Shown here: piece after piece, positions 1 to 7,367 of the stretch | How the letters are laid out: each line of letters starts with the position of its first letter | Position numbering within the stretch: position 1 is the stretch's first letter | Origin: an uncultured Collinsella sp. | GTDB lineage: Bacteria > Actinomycetota > Coriobacteriia > Coriobacteriales > Coriobacteriaceae | Direction of reading: 5' to 3' | Assembly (NCBI GenBank): GCA_934654515.1 | Contig: CAKUGA010000015.1 | Coordinates: 1-27,272, forward strand | Length of the DNA: 27,272 nucleotides | Program-made: the position numbers and the translations under genes | Notes under the pieces: generated by a model | The model's input: the letters and a program-made list of their open reading frames with translations, nothing else | Told to the model about the DNA's origin: nothing | Database searches by the model: none

Positions 1-926
1 CTCGCGCCCTCGGCATCCATCAGGCTCACGTAGCGAATCGACGGGTCCTCATACGTTGCGTAATAGTAATTGCCCGTGCGCGCGCTAAAGCATCCAGTGT
101 AGATGGTCTTCTCAAACTTGCCGTCGCCCATCTTGGATGCGCCCTCGATCATCGCCACGCCCTCGAGCGAGCGGAACATGCAGATGACGTTCTCGGCTTC
201 GCTGTCTTTTTGCGGATAATTAGCGTTGAGATACGCCGCCTTTACAAAGCGGCTCGGCGAATAGCAGTCGCCGGGAATGCCGCGCATGCCGGCACCCGCG
301 CCATAGGGCGTAAGCTCGGCGCCGCGCCACGTTGCTGTCTGCGGAAAATCATTCGTGGCGGTGATATAGGTGCGCAGGTTTTCCATGTGCCACGGGAAGG
401 TCGGCTGGTTGGCAAGGGTATCGACCGGGTCATCGTATACATGCAGACCATCGGCCATCATCTCAACCACAATGCTGCGCTGGCCGTCACCGATAATCCA
501 GTGGAGCAGCGATACGCCCAGGCCCTCGCCGGCCGACTTGGCCACGATTGCCACGTCGCGCAGCGACGCCTCGGCCTCGTCGACCGTCGAAAACGTCGCC
601 GCTACCCACAGGGGAAACTCGTAGGCGGCAATATTGGTCTTGCCGTCAACGGGGCCCTCGGCATACTCGGCATAGCCCGGAAAATTGAGACCCGCCACGG
701 CGAGGCCCGCATCGTTGCCGCAATCAAAGAACATGGGGTAGTTCTTGTAATCGATGCACATACCGATCACCGCGTGCGCGGCAGTTGCATCCTCGATAAA
801 CGAATACGGGATATGGAACCCACGCGGCATCACGCGGACCTGCTGGCCATAGCCAAAGCTCCAGTCCAGGTTGCGACCCAAATACATATGGCCGGAATTA
901 TCGGTAAATCGAATGCTCGTGCACAT
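1..926 (-). CDS. bsh: Choloylglycine hydrolase (bile salt hydrolase), C-terminus cut by window edge
   Basis: Ntn-hydrolase of the choloylglycine hydrolase family, which cleaves the amide bond of glycine- or taurine-conjugated bile acids in the cytoplasm. The start at 926 is preceded by an AGGAGG site and gives Met-Cys, so Cys2 becomes the N-terminal nucleophile once Met is removed. Arg18 and Asp21 (GRNLDW), Asn81 (AGLNFPGYA), Asn173 (LANQPTF) and Arg226 (GDCYSPSRF) fall at or within two residues of the known catalytic positions 18, 21, 82, 175 and 228 of characterised enzymes. About 308 residues are visible. Family members are about 315-330 residues, so only the last few are missing past base 1. 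The family also includes penicillin V acylases, and choosing bile salts as substrate is an inference supported by the intact motif set and likely gut origin. The neighbouring deformylase-like gene is separated by a terminator, so this gene is probably its own transcript. Confidence 0.9.
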   Translation of the reverse strand, partial: MCTSIRFTDNSGHMYLGRNLDWSFGYGQQVRVMPRGFHIPYSFIEDATAAHAVIGMCIDYKNYPMFFDCGNDAGLAVAGLNFPGYAEYAEGPVDGKTNIAAYEFPLWVAATFSTVDEAEASLRDVAIVAKSAGEGLGVSLLHWIIGDGQRSIVVEMMADGLHVYDDPVDTLANQPTFPWHMENLRTYITATNDFPQTATWRGAELTPYGAGAGMRGIPGDCYSPSRFVKAAYLNANYPQKDSEAENVICMFRSLEGVAMIEGASKMGDGKFEKTIYTGCFSARTGNYYYATYEDPSIRYVSLMDAEGA

Positions 927-982
927 AGCGCCTCCTAGCTAAACGTTCTTGCTAGGTTCATTGTCACCAAACAAAGAGGCGC

Positions 983-1026
983 TAAACAACAAAGCCCGGA
1001 CATGACAACAATGTCACGCCCGGGCT
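983..1026 (-). terminator. Rho-independent terminator of the deformylase-like gene
   Basis: Arms at 993-1007 and 1012-1026 pair over 15 positions with two G.U pairs and a 4-nt loop. On the minus strand the hairpin is followed by the T-rich run TTTGTTGTTTAG. It lies 34 bases past the deformylase-like stop and upstream of the bile salt hydrolase start, so it separates the two transcripts. Confidence 0.75.
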
Positions 1027-1059
1027 CAAAGCACTGGTTCGATCCCTGATCAAATCACT

Positions 1060-1479
1060 CTAGACAAGCTTGCCTAGACAGTGATCAATCATGTGTTGGA
1101 CCATCTGCGCTTCAAAACCGACGAAATCCTGCTTGCGCTCGCGCATCTTGCCGTCGACGATCACGTCAAAGGCAACCTTGCACTTGATGTAGCGCGTGGA
1201 CTTGGTGACCTCCTCGTGCGTCAGGCAGCTCTCCTCCATCTTGCTGGCGCCCAGGCCAAACACCAGACGGGGATTGTAGAGCACGTGGGGCTCGCCGGCA
1301 TCGTCCAGGTAGACGCAAACCTTCTTGGTAACGCCAATCTGGTTAGCGGCAAGGCAGCCGGCATCGTCGAGCGACTTGATGGTATCGATCAGGTCCTGTG
1401 CGACCGACTCGTCCTCGACAGTCGCAACCTCGCAACGCTGGGACAGGATAGCCTCGTCGTGGCAAAGCTCTTTAATCAT
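1060..1479 (-). CDS. Peptide deformylase-like protein with altered active site
   Basis: 139-residue protein of the peptide deformylase fold. Canonical deformylases remove the formyl group from nascent proteins using a metal held by one Cys and two His, with a catalytic Glu. Motif 1 is AGCLAANQ (40-47, Gln47 kept). Motif 2 is MEESCLT (81-87, metal ligand Cys85 kept, usual EGCLS altered). Motif 3 reads HMIDH (129-133) instead of HExDH: both His ligands remain but the catalytic Glu is Met. The start at 1479 is chosen because GGAGGA lies just upstream and family members begin MIKE; the ATG at 1491 has no such site. A short type of deformylase-like protein is common in gut bacteria. With Glu replaced, normal deformylase activity is doubtful, and binding or another hydrolysis is possible. 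A terminator follows at 983-1026. Confidence 0.8.
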   Translation of the reverse strand: MIKELCHDEAILSQRCEVATVEDESVAQDLIDTIKSLDDAGCLAANQIGVTKKVCVYLDDAGEPHVLYNPRLVFGLGASKMEESCLTHEEVTKSTRYIKCKVAFDVIVDGKMRERKQDFVGFEAQMVQHMIDHCLGKLV

Positions 1480-1672
1480 ACGTTCCTCCATAGGGGTCGT
1501 TGTAACTGCTTAAGTATACGGTACCCACACATTTTCATGCGAAAAATACCGTCCGTCTGCTACAAAGCGCCGAACATCAACATGCGAGGAACAACAGCTT
1601 CGCAAAGGGGCTATAGTAGGTGAGTTCGTGTCAATCGGCCTAAACTCGGGGCCGAACAAGGAAAGGGTATGC

Positions 1673-2983
1673 ATGGACGAACTATTTCACGTCAGTGAGC
1701 GCAAGTCCACAATCGGGACCGAACTCCGCGCTGGACTGACAACATTCCTGGCGATGGCCTACATCATCGCCGTCAACCCCGCTGTGCTCTCGGGCGCTGG
1801 CATCGATGCGGGAGCGCTCGCCTGCGCCACCTGCCTGGGCGCCGGCATCATGACCATCTGCATGGGCATCTTCGCCAACCGCCCGCTCGCCTGTGCGTCG
1901 GGCTTAGGCGTCAACGCGATGATCGCTGGAATCACCACCACCGTCTGCGGCGGTGACTGGCACGTGGCCATGAGCGTCATCTTCCTTGAGGGCGTCGTCA
2001 TCTTGCTGCTCGTGCTTTGTGGCCTGCGCGAGGCCATCATGGACGCCATCCCGGTTGTCCTGCGTCACGCCATCTCGGTGGGTCTGGGCCTGTTCATCGC
2101 CATGATTGGCCTGTGCGATGCCGGCATTATCACCGCCGGCGCCGGTACACTCGTCGGTCTGGGCGACATCACCTCCCCCACATTCATCGTCGGCATCATC
2201 TCCATCCTGGTGACAGTCGCCCTCGCCTGCCGCAACGTCCCCGGCTCGCTGCTCATCGGCATCGTCGTCGCCGTCATCGCCGGTATCCCCCTAGGTGTGA
2301 CCCAGGCTCCGACCGGTATCATCGCCCCGCTCGACTTCTCGAGCATCGGTGGCCCCATCGCCGACGCCGGCGGCGTGCCCGCCATCGTCAAGGTCCTTAC
2401 CGACCCCGCGCTCCTCGTCATCTCGTTCTCGCTGCTCATGAGTGACTTCTTCGACACCATGGGCACCGCGATGGCCGTGGCCAAGCAGGGCGAGTTCCTC
2501 ACCGACGACGGCAACGTCGAGAATATCAAGGAGATCCTGATCGTCGACTCCGCCGCCGCTGCTGTGGGCGGTTTCATGGGCGTCTCCTCCATCACCACCT
2601 TCGTCGAGTCCACTTCCGGCGCCGCCGACGGTGGCCGCACGGGCCTCACCTCCGTCACCACCGGCGTGCTGTTCATCCTCGCCGCCTTCTTCTCCCCCGT
2701 CGTCTCCATCGTTTCCAGCGCCGCCACCTGCGGTGCCCTGGTCTACGTCGGCTACCTCATGATGAGCGAGGCCTCCGAGATCGACTGGTCCGATGTCTCG
2801 CAGGGCTTCCCGGCGTTCATGATCGTCGCCGGCGTGCCCTTCACCTACTCCATCTCCGCCGGCATCGGCCTGGGCTTTATCGCCTACGTGGTCGTCGCGC
2901 TCTTTAAGGGCGAGGCCTCGAAGATCAAGCCGCTCATGTGGATTGCAGCCCTCGCCTTCCTCGTCTACTTCTTTGTGGCGTAA
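1673..2983 (+). CDS. NCS2-family (AzgA-like) purine permease
   Basis: 436-residue integral membrane protein with about 12-14 hydrophobic helices. It belongs to the AzgA branch of the NCS2 nucleobase transporters, which import adenine, guanine or hypoxanthine with protons. Recognisable segments are MAYIIAVNPAVLSGAG near the N-terminus, LMSDFFDTMGTAMAVAKQG in the middle, and SSITTFVESTSGAADGGRTG, the family signature region. The ATG at 1673 is preferred because GAAAGG lies at a suitable distance upstream; an in-frame GTG at 1628 would add 15 residues with no homology-like character. It is the first plus-strand gene of this part, divergent from the deformylase-like gene, and ends in a strong terminator, so it is likely monocistronic. 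I see no purine riboswitch in the short leader. The exact purine is not determined. Confidence 0.9.
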   Translation: MDELFHVSERKSTIGTELRAGLTTFLAMAYIIAVNPAVLSGAGIDAGALACATCLGAGIMTICMGIFANRPLACASGLGVNAMIAGITTTVCGGDWHVAMSVIFLEGVVILLLVLCGLREAIMDAIPVVLRHAISVGLGLFIAMIGLCDAGIITAGAGTLVGLGDITSPTFIVGIISILVTVALACRNVPGSLLIGIVVAVIAGIPLGVTQAPTGIIAPLDFSSIGGPIADAGGVPAIVKVLTDPALLVISFSLLMSDFFDTMGTAMAVAKQGEFLTDDGNVENIKEILIVDSAAAAVGGFMGVSSITTFVESTSGAADGGRTGLTSVTTGVLFILAAFFSPVVSIVSSAATCGALVYVGYLMMSEASEIDWSDVSQGFPAFMIVAGVPFTYSISAGIGLGFIAYVVVALFKGEASKIKPLMWIAALAFLVYFFVA

Positions 2984-3010
2984 CGGCAAAGCTGTCAAAG
3001 CAGAGCGCCA

Positions 3011-3050
3011 AAGCGCGGAGTCGCAGCAAGCGGCTCCGCGCTTTTCTTTT
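3011..3050 (+). terminator. Rho-independent terminator after the purine permease
   Basis: Stem AAGCGCGGAGTCGC with GCGGCTCCGCGCTT (3011-3042, near-perfect) and a 5-nt loop, followed by TTCTTTT. It lies 28 bases after the permease stop. Confidence 0.9.
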
Positions 3051-3172
3051 AAAGCCAGGCAACGCATAGGCGCACGATGGATTGCTTCCCGAGTTTTGGA
3101 CATTTTGCCCTCCAAACGGCACTACCGCCAGCTATATCCTGCAGATACGCTGGATGTAGTCGCATAGGCCCT

Positions 3173-4975
3173 ATGAGAACGGGAGCAACCGTGGCAGCCT
3201 TGTTCACGACCCCCAAACGCAATGACACTACCGCCGGAACCCATGTTGCCGAACCCGACGTTCGCCGTCGCATAGGACTCGCGCACGGCAGCTGGCGCCG
3301 CGTGACGCGCCGCATCGTCGTGGGAGCCGTATGCGCGCTCACGGTAAGCTCGCTGCTCATGCCGAGCGTCTCGCTCGCAGCGGAATGGGTCAAGGTCGGC
3401 GGCAACGAGTACAACACCGCGGCGAGCGACGAAGCCGGTACCTGGTCGTGGGACGGCGCCGACGACTTGAAGCTCAACAACTATAACGGCGGCGAGATCC
3501 AGGCCGCAGGCAAGCTCAACGTGAATTACTCGGGAACCAACATCGTCACTGCCGAATGGATCGAAAGCATCAACGTTTCTCATGGCACTAACGAGAATGC
3601 CGAGCTCAATATCCAAGGCGACGAGGGCGGCACGCTCAGTGTGACATCTACTGAGGACGCTATCCTCTCCACGGGTAATATCAACATCGACGGAGCCGGA
3701 TCCGTCAACGCCACGAGCACTGGGTTTGATGCCATCAATGCCGGGGGTGATCTCGCTATCAAAGGTTCGGGCAACGTCAACGCCACGGGTGCATCGGATG
3801 GCATCAGGGCAAACGGCAATATCACGATTGACGACAGCGGAGCCGTCACCGCCAGGGCTACCAAGGACAAGGGTATTGGAACCGACAAGAACCTCACCAT
3901 CAAGGGTGGCGGGACGGTCGAGGCAAGCTCAGCCGATGGTGAGGCCCTTTGGAGCGGCGGCAATATCAACATCTCGGACGGCAGCCAGGTCAAGGCAAGC
4001 TCCGAGAAAGACGCTGCCGTCGAGGCCAAGGGTAGCCTCGCAGCCACAAACGCCTCCCTCAACGTAAACGGTGTTGAATATGGCGTCTATGCCCACAAGG
4101 GCATCACCCTCGATCATGCAAACGTGACGGTCCGTGCAAGTAAAGGCAGATACGGTGGCGCCAACGCCCTCTTCACCTACCAGGACGACATCGTCGTCAA
4201 GAACGGCTCCACCGTGGACGCGTTTGCGGAAGGCGAGGTTTCGGCTGCATTCTCCACCAGAAACGATCGACCCAACGAGAAGGGCGGCCACATCTACATC
4301 AGCGACTCCGTTGTCAAGGCCATAGCCCGCTATGTCGAGAACGGCGACGGCCCCATCCCCTACAGCGAAAACCAAGATGGCGAGACGAGGCGCGAACCCC
4401 AAGGCGAGAACATCGGCATCATCGCCCAGACCAGCGAGGGCGTCACACCCGCAGTCATCTCGATCATCCGCAGCAAGGTAACGGCCGAAGGAGATACAGC
4501 GGCAATCTTTGCCCGTGCCATGAGCGCTGACGGCAAGACAATCGGCACCATCAAGATTGAGAACGCCGCCATCCAGACGCCCGAAGGCGGCAAGGTCATT
4601 GACTATTGCAAGCTCCGTGACGGCATCTACGAGGCAGGCCAAGCCATCGGCACGGGCGACGCCACGGTCGACTCCCTCTATATCAAAGCAGTCGCCAAAA
4701 GCACGACCACCGCACCTCCCGAGGTAGCCAAGCCGGAAGACCCCAAGCCCGACGAGACCAAGCCCGCAGAAAGCAAGCCCGCGGAGTCCAAGCAGAACCC
4801 CAAGCCTGAGGGCTCAAAGCCGACCAAGGCCGTTGCGGCTTCAACCACGAAAGCCAAGACTACCGGCGTGCTCGCGGCAACCGGCGACACCTCGGGTGCG
4901 GTCATCGTGGCAACCGTCCTTGCGGGAACAGCCGCTATCGCCGCAGGCACCATGGTGAGCCGCAAGCGCTCATAG
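3173..4975 (+). CDS. Sortase-anchored beta-solenoid surface protein
   Basis: About 600-residue exported cell-wall protein. An Arg-rich segment (41-47) precedes a hydrophobic core (about 48-63) and a likely cleavage site at SLAA (about 67-70), so the signal peptide is long. The body (about 80-480) is built of repeats of roughly 20 residues such as NINIDGAGSVNATS, LAIKGSGNVNATG and NITIDDSGAVTARAT, typical of parallel beta-solenoids; some carbohydrate-binding proteins (Cthe_2159 type) share this pattern. A Pro/Lys/Glu-rich stalk (about 515-550) leads to LAATGD (567-572), a hydrophobic helix and the tail SRKRS. LAxTG is the motif used by class E sortases of high-GC Gram-positives. The start is uncertain: the ATG at 3173 has no clear ribosome site, and the GTG at 3191 with GGGAG upstream is as likely. 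Adhesion or glycan binding is an inference. It lies between two terminators and so is probably a single-gene transcript. Confidence 0.8.
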   Translation: MRTGATVAALFTTPKRNDTTAGTHVAEPDVRRRIGLAHGSWRRVTRRIVVGAVCALTVSSLLMPSVSLAAEWVKVGGNEYNTAASDEAGTWSWDGADDLKLNNYNGGEIQAAGKLNVNYSGTNIVTAEWIESINVSHGTNENAELNIQGDEGGTLSVTSTEDAILSTGNINIDGAGSVNATSTGFDAINAGGDLAIKGSGNVNATGASDGIRANGNITIDDSGAVTARATKDKGIGTDKNLTIKGGGTVEASSADGEALWSGGNINISDGSQVKASSEKDAAVEAKGSLAATNASLNVNGVEYGVYAHKGITLDHANVTVRASKGRYGGANALFTYQDDIVVKNGSTVDAFAEGEVSAAFSTRNDRPNEKGGHIYISDSVVKAIARYVENGDGPIPYSENQDGETRREPQGENIGIIAQTSEGVTPAVISIIRSKVTAEGDTAAIFARAMSADGKTIGTIKIENAAIQTPEGGKVIDYCKLRDGIYEAGQAIGTGDATVDSLYIKAVAKSTTTAPPEVAKPEDPKPDETKPAESKPAESKQNPKPEGSKPTKAVAASTTKAKTTGVLAATGDTSGAVIVATVLAGTAAIAAGTMVSRKRS

Positions 4976-5039
4976 ACAGCTTTGACCTTTAACGCACGGG
5001 ACGGCACCCACAGAAGTGCTAGCCTGCACACCGTTTAGC

Positions 5040-5080
5040 AACGCCACCGCCAAGCTCCCCTCCGGCGGTGGCGTTTTTCA
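5040..5080 (+). terminator. Rho-independent terminator after the surface protein
   Basis: Perfect 12-bp stem AACGCCACCGCC / GGCGGTGGCGTT (5040-5051 and 5064-5075) followed by TTTCATTT. It lies 64 bases after the stop. The rest of the 4976-5187 gap shows nothing recognisable beyond the upstream region of the esterase. Confidence 0.9.
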
Positions 5081-5187
5081 TTTGCGCCCGCGCGGCGCAC
5101 GCGAATGTTCTTGATGCTGTCCAACCGGCATACGCTGGCGTGCGACAATTGAGGCTGCCGATATCACAACACTGAGAGAAGCCCGTC

Positions 5188-5853
5188 ATGGAAGCGCATC
5201 AAAAGCAGATAACCGTTTATTCGAATCATACGGAAAGCGCGCCTGTCATCTACCTTCCTGTGGTCGTGGGCGACGGCAGCGAGGTTTATGAGTGTTGCCG
5301 AGAGCTCGACTGTCCGCCATTCACCCTCGTCACCATTGGCGGGCTCGATTGGAATCGCGAGCTGAGCCCCTGGGCATGCGACGGGACCGTACGCGATGCC
5401 GAGCCTTTCGGCGGCCAAGCTGCCGATTTTCTTGATGAGCTGCTGAATCAGATAATCCCCCAGGTCGAGTCGTCGCTTCCTCAGCCGCCCACCTGGCGCG
5501 GCATTGCCGGTTACTCGCTCGCGGGTCTCTTCGCACTCTGGTCCCTCTGGCAAACCGACGCCTTTGACCGCGCCGCGAGCGCATCGGGGTCGCTATGGTT
5601 TCCCGACTTTGTCGACCGTGCCAGCACGGCCCCTTTTGCCGGCAGCCCGCAAGCCGTCTATCTGTCGCTCGGCAAAAAAGAGACCAAGACGCCCAACCGC
5701 ATGATGCGGCATGTGCTCGACGACACGCGCGCGACGGAAGCGTTGCTCATCGAGCGTGACATTTCAACAACGCTGGAGCTCAACCCCGGCAATCATTTTG
5801 CGCAAACCGACTTGCGCATGGCGCTCGGCATCCACTGGATACTGACGCATTAA
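5188..5853 (+). CDS. Alpha/beta-hydrolase fold esterase
   Basis: 221-residue cytoplasmic protein with no signal peptide or membrane segment. The nucleophile elbow GYSLAG places Ser110, and His203 in NPGNHF is the likely catalytic histidine. The Asp member of the triad is not certain from reading alone. The layout resembles small esterase-D/IroE-like hydrolases of the putative esterase family, including enzymes that open siderophore or acyl esters. The substrate cannot be inferred. The ATG at 5188 follows GAGAGAAG at a suitable distance. The gene stands alone between the surface-protein terminator and a hairpin shared with the convergent uracil permease. Confidence 0.75.
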   Translation: MEAHQKQITVYSNHTESAPVIYLPVVVGDGSEVYECCRELDCPPFTLVTIGGLDWNRELSPWACDGTVRDAEPFGGQAADFLDELLNQIIPQVESSLPQPPTWRGIAGYSLAGLFALWSLWQTDAFDRAASASGSLWFPDFVDRASTAPFAGSPQAVYLSLGKKETKTPNRMMRHVLDDTRATEALLIERDISTTLELNPGNHFAQTDLRMALGIHWILTH

Positions 5854-5887
5854 AAATGGCGCCCACGTGTACGCATGGGCGCCATTT
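5852..5887. terminator. Bidirectional hairpin terminator between esterase and uracil permease
   Basis: Stem AAAATGGCGCCCACG with CATGGGCGCCATTTT (5853-5887) and a short loop. Runs of A on the left and T on the right give a U-tract on both strands. It separates the convergent esterase (stop 5853) and uracil permease (stop 5911). Confidence 0.85.
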
Positions 5888-5910
5888 TCTGATGTAGTTG
5901 GACGCAGCTG

Positions 5911-7245
5911 TTACTCAGCAGCTTCCTCGAGCTCGGAAGCATCGAACTCAAAGTCGTTTCCGGGCAGAATGGCGTTGAGCACGATACCCACCAGCGAGCC
6001 CACGGCAAGGCCAGAAAGCGAAATCGTCACGCCGCCCAGCTCCAGCACGATGGCGCCAGCAGTGCTGTAGGCAATACCGAGCGAAAGCACAAGCACCAGC
6101 GCGGCCACCAGCACGTTGCGATTGTTCTGGAAATCGACCTGGTTCTCGATGAGGTTGCGAACACCCACGGCGCTGATCATGCCGTAGAGCACGAGCGACA
6201 CGCCGCCGATGACGCACGCCGGCATGGCGGCGATGACTGCAGCGAACTTGGGGCAGAACGAAAGCACGATGGCGCAGCACGCGGCAATGCGGATCACGCG
6301 CGGGTCGAACACGCGCGTCAGGGCGAGCACGCCAGTGTTCTCGCCATAGGTGGTGTTTGCCGGAGCACCAAAGAGCGAGGCCAGGATCGTGGCAAGGCCA
6401 TCACCGAGCAGCGTGCGATGCAGGCCAGGATCGGCGATGTAGTTGCGCTCGCAGGTAGAGCCGATAGCCGAGATGTCGCCAATATGCTCGATCATGGTCG
6501 CGAAGGCCAGCGGCATGATGGTGATGATGGCCGTCGTGGCAAGACCGCTATCGAACTGCGGACCAAAGAGCGCAAACACGGTGTTGTCCCACACCACGGG
6601 CAGGCCGACCCACGGAGCGGCCGCAACGCCCGAAAAATCAACTTCGCCCAGTGCTGCCGCAACGGCATAGCTCACCACGACACCCAGCAAAATCGGCACG
6701 ATCTTGACCATGCCGCGCCCCCAGATGTTGCAGATCACGATAACGGCCACAGCAACCACAGCGACAAGCCAGTTGGTCTGGCAGTTGGCGATGGCAGAGC
6801 TCGCCAAGATCAAGCCGATGGAAATAACGATGGGACCAGTCACCACCGGCGGAAAGAAGCGCATGACGCGCTTGGCACCAAATGCGCGGAACAGCGCCGC
6901 CAGCACCGGATAGAGCAGGCCGGCGCAGGCAACACCCAAGCAGGCGTAAGGTAAAAGCTCCGTCTCACCGTTGGGTGCAATCGCGGCATAGCCCGCGATG
7001 AAGGCAAACGACGAGCCCAGGAAGGCCGGTACCTTGCCGCGCGATAGAAAATGAAACAGCAACGTGCCAATGCCGGCGAACAGAAGCGTCGCCGAAACGG
7101 AAAGGCCGGTGAGCACGGGCACAAGCACCGTGGCGCCAAACATCGCAAACATGTGCTGCAAGCCCAACACAAACATGCGCGGGCGGCCGAGCGATGACGC
7201 ATCGTAGATGGCATCGGTGACGGCGGGCGTCGAAGACTGGGACAT
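5911..7245 (-). CDS. uraA: Uracil permease, NCS2 family
   Basis: 444-residue polytopic membrane protein that imports uracil with protons. UraA-type signatures are QHMFAMFGATVLVPVLTG near the N-terminus, MIEHIGD (substrate-binding Glu in TM8 of UraA) and NTTYGENTGVLALTRV (Glu in TM10). QNNRNVLVAALVLVLSLG sits near the C-terminus. The length fits the family (about 430). The start at 7245 has AAAGGA seven bases upstream; the frame continues upstream without family-like sequence. It is downstream of the MetE-like gene on the same strand, but the 122-base gap holds a candidate promoter and an 8-bp hairpin, so it may be transcribed separately. It is a different branch of NCS2 from the purine permease at 1673. 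Confidence 0.93.
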   Translation of the reverse strand: MSQSSTPAVTDAIYDASSLGRPRMFVLGLQHMFAMFGATVLVPVLTGLSVSATLLFAGIGTLLFHFLSRGKVPAFLGSSFAFIAGYAAIAPNGETELLPYACLGVACAGLLYPVLAALFRAFGAKRVMRFFPPVVTGPIVISIGLILASSAIANCQTNWLVAVVAVAVIVICNIWGRGMVKIVPILLGVVVSYAVAAALGEVDFSGVAAAPWVGLPVVWDNTVFALFGPQFDSGLATTAIITIMPLAFATMIEHIGDISAIGSTCERNYIADPGLHRTLLGDGLATILASLFGAPANTTYGENTGVLALTRVFDPRVIRIAACCAIVLSFCPKFAAVIAAMPACVIGGVSLVLYGMISAVGVRNLIENQVDFQNNRNVLVAALVLVLSLGIAYSTAGAIVLELGGVTISLSGLAVGSLVGIVLNAILPGNDFEFDASELEEAAE

Positions 7246-7270
7246 GGAAGTCCTTTCGAATGGAAGGGCA

Positions 7271-7298
7271 TTCGGGCATAGCGAATTACCTGCCCGAA
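7271..7298 (-). promoter_or_regulatory. Perfect inverted repeat in the uraA leader
   Basis: TTCGGGCA (7271-7278) and TGCCCGAA (7291-7298) form a perfect 8-bp inverted repeat with a 12-nt spacer. It lies between the candidate -10 and the ribosome binding site of uraA. No U-tract follows, so it could be an operator or an mRNA hairpin. It does not match a binding site I know. Confidence 0.4.
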
Positions 7299-7314
7299 CG
7301 ATACGATCCGAACC

Positions 7315-7320
7315 ATTGTA
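7315..7320 (-). promoter_or_regulatory. Candidate -10 element for uraA
   Basis: TACAAT on the minus strand about 70 bases upstream of the uraA start. No good -35 hexamer is seen, so this is a weak prediction. Confidence 0.35.
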
Positions 7321-7367
7321 CGTGATACGAGTCATCCCGCACATGCCGTCACCCGCGAACGGTAGCG

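Noticed and set aside
1034..1050. GGTTCGATCCC, resembling a tRNA T-arm
   Set aside because: No acceptor stem, anticodon arm or D-arm can be folded around it; the flanks are the deformylase-like gene end and a terminator.
2291..3115. Long open frame on the minus strand across the purine permease
   Set aside because: It is a shadow of the permease gene: low-complexity Gly/Asp/His composition, no family match and no ribosome site.
3650..4050. DNA-level tandem repeat or CRISPR-like array inside the surface gene
   Set aside because: The repetition is at the protein level (about 20-residue solenoid turns) with divergent codons and an open reading frame throughout.
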